Shown here: positions 10,901 to 20,881 of the stretch, one piece after another
Layout of the letters: every line of letters begins with the position of its first letter
How positions within the stretch are numbered: the stretch's first letter is position 1
Assembly: GCA_003996215.1 (NCBI GenBank)
Contig: QJPP01001778.1
Location: 124,001 to 188,000, forward strand
From: Jaltomata sinuosa
Lineage: Eukaryota > Streptophyta > Magnoliopsida > Solanales > Solanaceae
Length of the DNA stretch: 64,000 nt
Reading direction: 5' to 3'
The notes under the pieces: generated by a model
What the model was told of the DNA's origin: nothing
What the model saw: only the letters and a program-made list of their open reading frames with translations
Database searches by the model: none
Translations under genes and position numbers: made by a program

Positions 10901-13900
10901 GGAGCCCAATCAGAATTCTGAGTCCTCTATCAGCGCAAATGAGACTGTAGAACCAGAAGTTTCTGAGAATGCATCAAGGCATCACATGATGACTAGATTA
11001 AAAACAAAGAATTCCACTCACACAGCTCTAATAGCAACGAGAAGGTGACAACTGTTGAGCCAAAAACTGTGGATCAAGCACTTAGGATCCCACCTTGGTA
11101 TGAAGCCATGAAAGAGGAAGTTGATGCCTTGCATAGAAATCAAACATGGACACTAGTACCTAGAAGAGCAGAAATGAATGTGATTGGGTCAAGATGGGTG
11201 TTTAAGACCAAGTTAAAATCAGATGGCTCTATAGACAGACATAAACCGAGGTTGGTTGTCAAAGGCTATTCTCAGCTTGAAGGAATTGACTTTGAAGAAA
11301 CATTCAGCCTTGTAGTAAAAGCAACAACTATAAAGGTGGTATTATCAGTAGTTGTTAGTCTACATTGGCCCATTAGACAACTTGATGTCAAAAATGCATT
11401 TTTACATGGACATTTGCAGGAGGAAGTTTACATGGAACAACCATCAGGCCTTGTTGATCCTCAGTTCCCAAGTCATGTATGTTCCCTGAAGAAGGCACTA
11501 TATGGTCTTAAACAAGCTCCTAGAGCTTGGTTTGACAGGTTCAGTCTGTTTCTGTTGCATCTTGGCTTCAAATGCAGTAGAGCAGACCCATCTCTATTTG
11601 TCCTACACTCCAAGAGAGGTATTGTTCTCCTTCTACTCTATGTGGATGAAATTGTGATCACAGGTAGCTCCCTTACTCATATCTAGGACATAGTTACAAC
11701 ACTTGGGAAGGAGTTTGCAATGAAAGATCTTGGCTCCCTGCACTTCTTCCTTGGAATTGAGGTTGTATACTTTGATGGAGGCATTCATCTAAATCAAAGC
11801 AAATATGCCAGTGAACTCCTCAGAAAAACTGATATGGCTATGGCTAGAGCTGTTACCACACCACTGCCACAAAAACATGGATTGCAGGAAGCTCAAGGCA
11901 GTCCTGTAAATGCTTCAGTCTGTAGAAGTATTGTAGGCAGTCTTCAGTACCTCACATTGACCAGGCCTGATATAGCTCATGCAGTAAACCTTAAGAGCTA
12001 GTTCATGCAGTCTCCAAACATTGAACACTTGCAGGCTGTAAAAAGAATTCTGAGGTATGTGAGAGGGACAATGCAGCTTGGACTTAGGCTGATTGCAAAG
12101 TCACCTCTGAGGTTGTATGGATACTCTGATGCAGATTGGGGTGGTTGTACAACAACAAGGAGATCAACTACAGGATATACAATATACCTAGGTGCTAACT
12201 GCATTTCATGGACTTCTAAAAAGCAACATATAGTTGCCAAGTCAAGTGCAGAAGCTGAATATAGAGCATTGGCTTCAACTGTAGCTGAAATCGCATGGAT
12301 CACCTATATACTCAAAGATATTGGTGTCACTCTAACAACAGCTCCAATACTATTTTGTGACAATCTCAGTGCCCTGTACATGACAGTGAACCCAGTGCTA
12401 CATGCCAGAACCAAACATGTGGAGATGGACTATCATTTTGTTAGAGAAAAGGTGGCCAGGGGACAGCTCATCACACACTTTGTTCGATCACAAGACCAGC
12501 TTGCTGACATACACACCAAAGCACTTACCAAACAACAATTCACAAGCTTTCGAAGCAAGCTAGGAGTGGATGATCCTCCCCACACTAGCTTGAGGGGAAG
12601 TGTTGGAGACTAGAGTTAGGACTCTACCATGCAGACTTGTATTACACTTAGGAGATTATGTGATCTTGTATTACACATAGGAGACTATGTGATCTGGTGT
12701 ATATGATAAGCAGTATAAGTGTATTACACTTTAGGTTTATGTAATTGTACTAGGAGTTAACTAATGTAGTATAACTCTATTAGAACTCTACAGTTGTAAC
12801 TCTATTAGAACTCTACAGTTGTACACAAAGCACATCCTATATAATGAGGCATTGTGCAGTAGCTGTAGACACGAATTGCATCAATAATATTTAGCTTTCG
12901 AATCTATTCTGTGCCTTGTTTTCTACAAAAAAGTATGTGGCATTCATCATTTAATAGAATGTTCATGCCGATGAAACAAATTTGTCACTAATTATTATCC
13001 TAATTTCTAATTAGTGACAATTTCAATTGTCTTTAATTTGTAATTGAAATAAAGTTACGCTGATTTGAGTAAAATTCTACATTTAGTACACAATTATTTT
13101 CGTCCCTAATGTTAAAGAGTTAAATTCTTTCGTACTATTTCTTATTTGTAGATTATTCACTTATTTTAATTTAATTATTTAATATTATACATGGTATGAT
13201 AAATTTCCTCATAATTAAAAATAACATATTTGGCAAATTCAAATGCTTAAAGGACAAAATTGGTTTTTAAAAAGGGCACTTCTACGTACCACAATATTTC
13301 TTCATATATATTATGCTCAATTTGTTGTAGTAGGTTCTTATAAGCTGATGCAGCATTTAAAATCGAATTTTATGTTGCCATGTGAGATTTTTGGTGGTTG
13401 TATGTTGGAGTAACTACCAGAATGACTTTAAAGTATAGTCTATAAATTAAAGTTGAGTTATATTAAAGTGGCAAATGAAAGTTGAATTACTTTTATAAAA
13501 TTGACACTGGATGAATACATATAAAATTGATCACTATGGAAATCATAGCAATTACTAGTATAATCAACGAAAGTAGCAAAATACATAAAGATGTTAAAAG
13601 TGTTGTCGTATAGTTTGATTTTTACCTAAAAAGAAACCAGAATAAATAGAGTTTTCGGACAATAAGTTAGTGATTCATAAGTGAAAAAGAGGTAGAAGAA
13701 AGTTACCATGTCCCCGCGAGAAATCCCAAGCTCAGACAAAGCAGAGGCAAGCTTTATACACCTATCATATGTCTCATCCCAAGTATACTTGACAGAAGGT
13801 CCATCAATTATAGAAGTTGTTCCTCTAAACACATTTGCTGCTCTCTCCAAGAAACTTATGGGTGTCAAAGGAACATAATTTACAGAACACTTAAGTAGAC

Positions 13901-13958
13901 CCTCCATGGATCGCGACAACGACTCAGTTTGAAGATCCATTAATGAAACCTGGCACAT
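4997..13958 (-). CDS. AAE-2: acyl-activating enzyme (acyl-CoA synthetase), intact
   Basis: Exon 1 is 13707-13958 (ATG in HYMCQVS; family core start MEGLLKCS at 13905-13907) and exon 2 is 4997-6433, joined as GDM|VATLAPN with a GTAACT donor and GCAG acceptor. The joined frame of about 561 residues is open. Exon 2 has the adenylation motifs in order: YTSGTTSRPKG (P-loop), YGLTE, HSGDLA, DRLKDIIISGGENIS and NSTGKILK with the catalytic Lys. The enzyme should form acyl-AMP and then acyl-CoA. After YGLTE it reads TAPGTY, one residue shorter than AAE-8. The C-terminus is SLF, not a canonical peroxisomal signal. The 7.3 kb intron holds a Copia element and two MITEs. No N-terminal leader with an ATG is left upstream of MCQVS. 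Confidence 0.87.
6830..7032. mobile_element. Tourist-like MITE (203 bp), TAA target duplication
   Basis: The ends GAGCCTGTTTGGAT and ATCCAAACGGGCTC are inverted, and AAACTTATTTTAAG / CTTAAAATAAGT extends the pairing. TAA flanks both sides (6827-6829 and 7033-7035), as for PIF/Harbinger-related Tourist MITEs. It lies in the intron of AAE-2. Confidence 0.85.
7144..7393. mobile_element. Stowaway-like MITE (250 bp), TA target duplication
   Basis: The left end CTCCCTTCGTTCAAAATAAG pairs with the right end CATTTATTTTGAAATGG, and TA flanks both sides. It sits in the AAE-2 intron and has no coding capacity. Confidence 0.75.
7936..8236 (+). repeat. 5' LTR of the Copia element
   Basis: 301 bases from TGTTGGAGAC to TTCTACA, directly followed by the tRNA-Met primer-binding site at 8237-8248. 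It contains repeated TATTACACTTAGGAGACTATG units. Confidence 0.93.
8237..8248 (+). promoter_or_regulatory. primer-binding site (initiator tRNA-Met)
   Basis: TGGTATCAGAGC lies directly after the 5' LTR. It is complementary to the 3' end of plant initiator tRNA-Met, the usual Copia minus-strand primer. Confidence 0.9.
8302..9126 (+). pseudogene. Copia gag (capsid/nucleocapsid) segment
   Basis: An open frame of 274 codons starting ATGGCCTCACACACC. It has the Copia gag features: an NYLIWRAQ motif near residue 30, an RNase-free capsid helix region around residues 70-190, and a basic Gly/Arg/Asn-rich tail (GRGRSRGNYNQN). The frame ends at 9124-9126, just before the zinc knuckle, which continues in another frame as CQICGRNNH. 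A stop and frameshift thus separate gag from the protease, unlike the single polyprotein usual for this lineage. Confidence 0.8.
9127..10854 (+). pseudogene. Copia protease and integrase segment, broken
   Basis: After the zinc knuckle comes the protease region, where the active-site DSG reads VSG (about 9310-9318), so the catalytic Asp is lost. The integrase zinc domain is seen at WHARLGHPRLKSL (about 9690). The core follows with CDLWGP, an internal stop at 10026-10028, the CDGGGEF motif and NGISERKHR. The frame is shifted near 9811 and stops again at 10852-10854. These lesions show a dead pol gene. Confidence 0.85.
11045..12613 (+). pseudogene. Copia reverse transcriptase and RNase H segment, broken
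   Basis: The RT domain starts near WYEAMKEEVDAL, passes RWVFKTKLKSDGS, QLDVKNAFLHG and ALYGLKQAPRAWF, and ends with YVDE where active enzymes have YVDD, so a catalytic Asp has changed. Stops at 11684-11686 and 11999-12001 split the frame. RNase H follows with YSDADWGG, SWTSKKQ, SSAEAEYRA and CDNLSA, and ends 3' of the LTR junction. The order RT-RNase H after integrase confirms Copia. Confidence 0.88.
12601..12927 (+). repeat. 3' LTR of the Copia element, with internal 25-bp duplication
   Basis: 327 bases against 301 in the 5' LTR. The extra length is one 25-base tandem copy (unit starting TAACTCTATTAGAACTC, near 12769-12818) plus one base. The purine tract TTGAGGGGAAG (to 12600) precedes it. 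Confidence 0.92.
12928..13706. other. remaining intron of AAE-2, 5' side
   Basis: Non-coding. The stretch GTGGCATTCATCATTTAATA just after the Copia element matches the introns of AAE-5 and AAE-6, so the Copia element interrupts what was a shared intron. An ATTTGTTGTAG end near 13321 is inverted to CTACAACAGAT near 7682 and may mark a further, older TIR element around the Copia insertion. Confidence 0.45.
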
Positions 13959-15054
13959 GTAATGTCGATCGATGGAGGACTCTGATCTGAGAGTTTGTGG
14001 GTTGACTTTGAACTGAATTGGTACCCCATATATAACATTGAAGACCAGATTGATTACAGTTGGCAAAGAAAAGAAAAACTTGAATTAGACTATTTCTTAT
14101 TCTTCATCGTGGTGGCAGTGACAAGTATTATAAACCAGCTAGCAATTAATTAAAGCTCAGACGTGAGCTGAAGCGGATATGATGGGATTTGCAAGTGATA
14201 AGTCAACCAGTAAGTTTAATGTACATCACTATTTTTCTAGCTGATGGACATCTTGTTTTAAGCAAAATGACTATATTCTTGAATTGATTTAACTAATTAT
14301 ATCAGAAAGGTATTGATTTTTTCTTGAAGTGGAAGAAAAACGGTAAGGTACGAAGGAAGGCAAGAAATATAGAAAGGAGATTGCACTATACAAGGCAGAA
14401 TAAAATATAAACAGAACAAATAAATAAATGAAGAAGAAGAGGACATGCATTCCCACTACCCAACAGATAACTAATAAAAAAGATCAAAAGAAATTAAACA
14501 TAAAAAAATGGGTCAGAATATCACCACGAAGCAAAATTCCTTCCAAGTAATATGGACAGAGCAAAAAGTGATCCTTTACAGGTTTTTATGCACAGGGCAT
14601 ATATAGACAGCAGTCTTGCATCAATTTTGAATTATTAACCAATCACAAACATACGAAATATTGTAGCAGCAAAATTCTTGGAAAAATAATATAGTCAATT
14701 TCATTATTTGAATTTGCTTCTTCTTGTAATTTGTATAGACTTTTATGCATGAAGACGGTGTATATACAAACAAATGAAAACAAGAGGAAGTAAAAAAAAA
14801 AAAAAGATAGAGGAGAATTTTCTTATTGGTTAAACCGAAAACCAAACCCTTAAATACTAAAAATCAATTAACCGATAATCTATAACAAATATCTCATTGA
14901 TAAACGAACCAACCGATAAGCACCCTACTTCAGAGCAATTTGCAAGCTTTGGACAATATTGAACACTGAACACAACGGCACAGAAGGATGATAAACAGAG
15001 TTATCAACAATTATTATAGTGAAAGAGAAACCAAGTGACAGTTTCCTGTTTCAT
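13959..15054. other. AAE-2 upstream region, carries IDH downstream sequence
   Basis: No gene. From about 14090 to 14240 and 14400 to 14670 it matches the region between AAE-8 and the IDH gene (about 60840-61000 and 61440-61800), including GTTTTTATGCACAGGGCAT. This shows that AAE-2 was copied together with its IDH-side flank. It then runs into the 3' flank of AAE-3, recognisable from about 14930 on. Confidence 0.55.
14126..14134 (-). promoter_or_regulatory. candidate TATA box of AAE-2
   Basis: TTTATAATA on the minus strand, about 170 bases before the ATG of AAE-2. The same motif in the same context (GGTTTTATAATAC...TGCC) lies upstream of AAE-8, and a variant lies upstream of AAE-5 and AAE-6. 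Conservation supports it, but no transcript start is visible. Confidence 0.4.
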
Positions 15055-17728
15055 TTAGGAAAGACTGCCCAAGACTTTGGCTTTCTCCCTTAGCGCGACT
15101 TTCAGTATCTTGCCAATTGAATTTTTTGGGAGATCTTCAAATATGACTGTTCAAGGCGCCATGTAATGAGGCAATTTATCCCTGCAGAAGTTGATAATTT
15201 CTTGATCACTAACATTATTAGAACCATCCTTCAACTTCACAAATGCACAAGGTGTCTGCCCCCAGTGATCATCTGGTCTCGCGACTACTGCTGCTTCAAG
15301 AACTGCTGATGACTATACAAAACTGTTTCCACCTCTATTGTGCTTATGTTTTCTCCGCCAGAGATTATGATATCTTTCAATCTGTCCTTAACTTCTATGT
15401 ATCCGTCAGGATGTTTAACCGCCAAATCACCGCTATGAAACCATCCACCTGTAAAAGCTTCTTCTGTTGCTTCTACATCTTTTAGATATCCGCTCATTAC
15501 AGTATTCCCTCTAAACATAATTTCACCTATTGTTTTACCATCATCTGGTACTTTCTCCAATGTGAGAGGATCCATCACATCCACTCTCACTGAACAAAGA
15601 TGTTGCACCCCTTGTCTTGCTTTCAATTTGTACTTCTCATCTGGTGGCAAAGAATCCCACTCAGGCTTCCACAAACAATATATACCAGGACCTATCTCGG
15701 TAAGTCCATACAAGTGATGTACTCGAAACCCGAGTTCCTCCATTTTAGAAATGATTTGTGAAGGTGGTGATGAACCACCTGTCATTATGTTAATCTCGTG
15801 TGGAAGTGGTTTTCTGTCACTTACGGGAGAATTTACTATCATGTTTAGAACAGTTGGTGCCCCACCCATATGTGTGACCTTGTGTTCTGCTATTCTTTCA
15901 AATATGACTTTTGGAGAAACCTGTCTAAGGCAAATACTCGTGCCACCAAGTGCTGCTAGACCCCAAGCCAGGCACCACCCGTTGCTGTGAAATATTGGGA
16001 CGGTCCAAAGGTAAGTAGGCCATGAACTCATCTCATGAAGCACAAATGTAGCAATGGCATTAAGATATGCACCCCTGTGATTGAAAACAACTCCTTTGGG
16101 TTGCGATGTTGTTCCAGAAGTATAGTTAACACTAATAGGGTCAAGTTCACTTATCGGCCACCTTATAGAAAATTCGCAGTTCCCACGTTCAAGGAGGCTT
16201 TCACATTCATGGGTAATAGAGTTAACAATACTAGGAGAAGAATTGTCTGATTCAGGGACTAGAACAAGAAGAGGTGGTATTGCTCCTTAGATAGAATATC
16301 TAGTGCTCCTTGAGCAATTTGGAGCAATTGTTGATCCACGAATATGACCTTTGCTTCTGAATGTCTCAGCAGTACTGATATCATAGCTGAATCATGACGG
16401 GTGTTTAATGGGCAAAGAACAGCGCCTGCCATTGGTACTGCAAAATGCAGCTCTTGCATTGCGTATACATTTGGTGCCAATGTGGCAACCTACAGAAATA
16501 ATTTCAAATCCATAATGCCAAAATAAACCATTTAACTTCCAAACTCATTTCTGATAGAGCTGATCTGGTATCTATTTATCACAATAAAAATCGCTGAAGG
16601 CTGAGAAAACTATCAAAGAAAGAGCCCTACAAACCAACATCAGGAAGATCCATTCAACCTGATGGAATAACAAACTCAACTTGGTGCGAAATCTTATAAC
16701 ATAAAGTAGTCTTAACTAAAAAATTAATTTTATAACATAAAGTAATGAAATAGGCAGTAGTTAAAGCATCAAAAACATCAGTCATTGTCATTGTCTAAGC
16801 ATAAAGCTGTTTCACTACTACTAACACCGAAAAGGAAAAAAAGGGAAGAACAACTCTTTTGCAATACACAGAGGACCGAGTCTAATAGATATATAACTGA
16901 ATACATCTCCTTGTTAGAAAAATGAGATGTTCTAGATAGTCTTTACTTCAACAGTTATTTTTTAATATTTTGTTTAGTTTGTAAAGGAATTAATGGGATA
17001 TGTCTTGTAAGAAAGTACAATAGTGGTTGGATAGGTAAGATTTTTTACTAACTTTTGAAAAGCTTATGTAGATATATGTGTGTAAGCATATTTTGGAATA
17101 TGGATGAATGAAGAGAAGTTTCTGCTGAACCCTATTTCCTATCGAAAGTTCCAAAAACTTGCACTCCTTACATGAAGGATGATTGCTTCCCTTTAGCATA
17201 ATTACGTTTAACAAAGAACTAGTACAGTTATTTCCTACTATGTTACTATCCCATATCAAGGTCACATTATCTCATTGCTTGTTTGTGTGGCTTGGAAGTC
17301 TTCTTCCATTGAAAAATATACATGAAGCATGAAATTAATAGGAGCTGAACTTATTTTCTAGTTGTATTCTAAGAGATCATTGTACCAAAAGTCAAGCAAT
17401 TACTATTTTTGAAAAAGTATTTTCTACACACATCAAGGCTTCATCTTAATTTCTAACAGAAAATGAAATAGAAGAAACTTACCACATCCCCGCGAGAAAT
17501 CCCCAGCTCAGACAAAGCAGAGGCAAGCTTTATACACCTAGCATGAGTCTCTTCCCAAGTGTACTTCACAGAAGGTCCATCAATGATGGAAATGCTTCCT
17601 CTAAAAACACTTGCTGCTCTCTCCAAGAAACTTATGGGTGTCAAAGGAACATAGTTTACAGAACATTTACGCAAACCCTCCATGGATCGCAATGACTCAG
17701 TTTGATGATCCATTGAAACCTGGCACAT
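15055..17728 (-). pseudogene. AAE-3: acyl-activating enzyme pseudogene
   Basis: Exon 1 (17483-17728, starting MCQVSMDHQ) is open with a good GTAAGT donor, and exon 2 is 15055-16489. Exon 2 has three lesions against its paralogues: a deletion of about 4 bases near 16285 where other copies encode NEKAIPP; a 1-base deletion near 15308 in the SHPAVLEAA region; and a CGA to TGA stop at 15151-15153 in MAPRTV, just before the catalytic Lys motif. The 5' half of exon 2 resembles AAE-7 and the 3' half (PDEKYKLKARQGVQHLC) resembles AAE-8, so it is a mosaic. It cannot make a full enzyme. An N-terminal fragment might be translated. Confidence 0.88.
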
Positions 17729-18222
17729 GTAGTGGCGAAGCCTCTGAGTGAAATTAAGGCATTAGTTAAAGCACCAAACACATCAGTCATTGTCTAAGCA
17801 TAAAGCTTTTTCACTACTGCTAACACCAAAAAGGAAAAAAGGGAACAACAACTCTTTTGCAGTACACAGAGGACCCGAGTCTAATAAATATAACTGAATA
17901 CATCTCCTTACATGAAGGGTGATTGCTTCCATTTAGCATAATTAAGTTCAACAAAGAACTACTGCAATTATTTCCTACTGTTTACCGTCCCATATCAAGG
18001 ACGAATAATCTCATGGATTGTTAGTGTGGCTTGGAAGTGTTCTTCCATTGAAAAATACAAATGCATGAAGCATGAAATGAATAGGGCCTCAACTTATTCT
18101 CTAGATTTATAAATGATCATTGTACCAAATGTCAAGCAATCACTACTTTTGAAGAAGTATTATGTACACGCTTCAAGGCTTCATCTTATTTTCTAAGAGA
18201 AAATGATATAGAAGAAACTTAC

Positions 18223-18516
18223 CACATCCCCACGAGAAATCCTCAGCTCAGACAAAGCAGAGGCAAACGTTATACGCCTAGCATGAGTCTCTTTCCTCAC
18301 AGAAGGTCCATCAGTGATGGAAGTTTTTCCTCTAAATACATTTGCTGCTCTCTCAAAGAAACTTATGGGGGTCAAAGGAACATAAATTACAGAACGTTTA
18401 GGCAAACCCTCCATGTATCGCAATAAAGAGTCAGTTTCAAGAGCCTCTGAGTGCTTGTGGGTTGAATTTGAACTGAATTGGTACCATATATATATATATA
18501 TAAAATTTGCAGCCAA
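18223..18516 (-). pseudogene. degenerate extra copy of AAE exon 1 (upstream of AAE-3)
   Basis: A second copy of the AAE first exon 0.7 kb upstream of the one used by AAE-3. It still reads MEGLPKRSVIYVPLTPISF and ends RISRGDVV at a GTAAGT donor. It has lost the KYTWEE residues (18290-18300) and carries many changes. No exon 2 follows except that of AAE-3, so it could only act as an alternative first exon. Confidence 0.75.
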
Positions 18517-18534
18517 TCATGAGTAACTTATGAC

Positions 18535-18747
18535 ATCTTTCAGGACTAACATATATTGACAATGTGAAGACCAGTTCAGATTTGAATATTGAATAGCAGC
18601 ATCTGACATCTTTCAGGACTAACATATACAATGATAATGTGAAGACTTTACAGAGTTGAACAAGCAAAGAAACTAATTGAATATTTCTTGTTTCATCAAC
18701 TCTGAACTGGTCTTCACATTGTCAATATATGTTAGTCCTGAAAGATG
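18535..18747. repeat. short segment present in both orientations
   Basis: A segment of about 46 bases (CATCTTTCAGGACTAACATA... ending at the CAGTTCAGA part) lies at about 18535-18585, partly again at 18606-18645, and inverted at 18699-18747. The same pair of orientations recurs at 33430-33480 / 33530-33570 and inverted at 34158-34202, and once at about 56957-57008. The inverted piece interrupts the IDH exon relic. Confidence 0.7.
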
Positions 18748-18749
18748 TG

Positions 18750-19593
18750 TGATACATGGTGAAGTTTTGATGATTGACAAACTCTTGGAGGGACCTGGTA
18801 TCGGCAGTGATCTTAAAATAGAGTCAACTCGGTACAGCTGTAACGTGTACCTTTTTTGCAGTTGGTTGGTGGAGTTGCAGCAGATTTGCAGCGGTCCTTT
18901 CCACCTTGACCAATAGCATGGCTCCTAGGTTTTGTCATCTCTCATATATAATGAGATGAGACAAAGGCAAAACCTAGCTTTTGGCAATCAAAAATTAATA
19001 TTCTCTTAGCAAAAAGCCACTGCTCCTTTCAAGCCTACAAGAGCTCACTCAACGAGGGACCTGATCGTGATCAAGATTGTCTCTTCAGTTCCTTGTTGTA
19101 TTTTGAGTCTTTGTATTCGGTTCTCTTATTGTAAACCTACTCTTCATCTCTGAAGTGTGAGTAGGTGTGATTGTTTGTGCTTTATCCTTTCATTCGTAGC
19201 TCATCAACTAGAGTTAGTTGATAGGTTGAGTTGTATCAGCTAGAGGTAGTTGATAGATAAGAGTTGATCAGCTAGAGTTAGTTGGTCTAGTTAGAAGGTG
19301 ATAGAGTTATCATCTTAAAATGTTTCTTGTGTTGTGACTATTACAAGGGAATGGGGTTAATAGGTTAATCATAGGATTACGAGAAAGAGTCTGTAATCAA
19401 CCATTGCTCTTGTTTTAGTGAAGTTGTTGTTGGTGAAATCTTACGTGGTAGGTCATGGTTTTACTCCCTTGAGCAAGAAGGTTTCCACGTAAAATCGTGT
19501 GTTCATTCTTATTGTTTTATTTACTTCTGTTTTGGTTTAAACCTGCATCAAGGACCTGGTCCCTGATCTATAGTGGACCCATACAAGCCATTA
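18750..19593 (+). repeat. 5' LTR of the SIRE-like element
   Basis: About 840 bases from TGATACATGG to just before the decayed primer-binding site. Its first 660 bases match the 3' LTR at 28673-29335. It contains the TATATAATGAGATGAGAC segment (about 18943), a plausible TATA region, and repeated AGCTAGAGTTAGTTG units. The right edge is estimated. Confidence 0.75.
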
Positions 19594-19648
19594 ATCGATA
19601 TAAGAGCAGGTCTTTCTAAAAGCTTAACACCTAGAAAGAACTTCTCTA

Positions 19649-20881
19649 ATGGCTGCTCCACCCAACCAAGAAGAAGGTCAGTCAACCACCAGGCCACCTA
19701 GATTCAATGGGCAGTTCTATGGATGGTGGAAGACTAGAATGCATGACTTTATCATGGCGGAAGATAGTGAACTGTGGGACATCATTTGTGATGGTCCCTA
19801 TATGCCAATAAAGACTGTGACAGAAGGAGAACCACCAAATCTGTTCCTAAAACAAGGGAGGAATACTCTGATGAAGACAGAAAAAGGATTGAAAAGAACT
19901 TCAAGGCGAAAAAACTGTTGGTGTGTGGTATAGGTGCAGAGGAATACAATCGCATATCTGCCTGTGAAACGACAAAACATATATGGGATGCACTGCAGAC
20001 AGCTCATGAAGGGACCAGTCAGGTTAAACAGTCGAAGATAGACATGCTTACTACTCAGTATGAGCTGTTTAGAATAAATGACGGAGAATCCATTCAAGAG
20101 ATGCACACCAGGTTCACCTCAATCATCAACGAGCTTCACTGCCTAGGAGACAGCATTAAGCCTAGCAAACTTGTCAGGAAGATTCTAAGTGTCCTACTAC
20201 CTCCTAGGAAAGCAAGGTAAATGCCATCACTGAAGCAAAAGACCTCCAAACTCTGACAATGGATGAGCTAATAGGTAACTTGAAAACCTATGAACTCAAG
20301 AAGCTACAGGACCAAGAAGGACAAGAGCTTAGCACTCAAGGCTATCAAGAGCGACTCAAATGATGATGAATCAGACATGGCCTACATCGCTAGGCAATTT
20401 CAAAAAATGATAAGAAGAAATGGAGTTTTTCCTTCAAAGGGAAACTCAAGTAAGTTTTTCAGAAGCAATGAGACTTGCCACAAATGTTGGAAGCTTGGAC
20501 ATTTCATCAAAGACTGTCCTCTTCTCAACCAGGAAGAAAAAGAGCATGGAAGAAACAACTATGACAAATGGCGAAAGAGGGACTAGGTCCCTGAGAAACA
20601 AAAAAGAAAAGAAATGGCGGACATAGTTGTGAAACAGGCCTTAGCAGCATGGGGAGAGTCTTCCAGTGAGTCTGATCAGGAAGAGGCTCCAAAGGGCATT
20701 TCTATGATAGCTATCGAGGATCACACATCCTGCTTTGACTCACTGTTTGCTCTGATGGCAAAGTCTGATGATGAAGGAGAAGACGAGGAGGTCAGTTTTC
20801 GTGACGTCCAACAAAATCTTAAGGACTACTCTAAGCTAGAGTTACGCTCCTTGGCAAATGTACTGATTGATGAATACTACA
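19649..20881 (+). pseudogene. SIRE-like gag, first part, frameshifted
   Basis: Starts ATGGCTGCTCCACCC; the first frame has FNGQFYGWWKTRMHDF, the Copia gag capsid entry motif. Frame changes follow near 19830 and 20210. The middle holds HIWDALQTAHEGTSQVK and the capsid segment EMHTRFTSIINELH. A zinc knuckle CHKCWKLGHFIKDC lies near 20475. The frame then runs into an acidic region and is cut at 20881 by the solo LTR. Several stops make it non-functional. Confidence 0.8.

Larger units (their letters stand above)
7936..12927 (+). mobile_element. Ty1/copia LTR retrotransposon (Ale/Retrofit-like), defective, in the AAE-2 intron
   Basis: A complete element in antisense orientation to AAE-2. LTRs are at 7936-8236 and 12601-12927, both starting TGTTGGAGACTAGAG and ending TTTTCTACA. 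The primer-binding site TGGTATCAGAGC (initiator tRNA-Met) follows the 5' LTR and a purine tract TTGAGGGGAAG precedes the 3' LTR. A-rich flanks (AAAAG / AAAAAG) suggest a 5-bp target duplication that is no longer exact. Domain order gag, protease, integrase, RT, RNase H is the Copia order. Short LTRs, total length of 5 kb and the gag/RNase H style suggest the Ale (Retrofit) lineage. Several stops and frameshifts make it non-autonomous now. By eye the LTRs differ at about a dozen sites, so the insertion is young to moderate in age. Confidence 0.93.

Noticed and set aside
15751..15990. Further antisense ORFs over exon 2 (also 55013-55291, 5975-6202, 16035-16250, 59072-59299)
   Set aside because: Shadows of AAE coding sequence in other frames.
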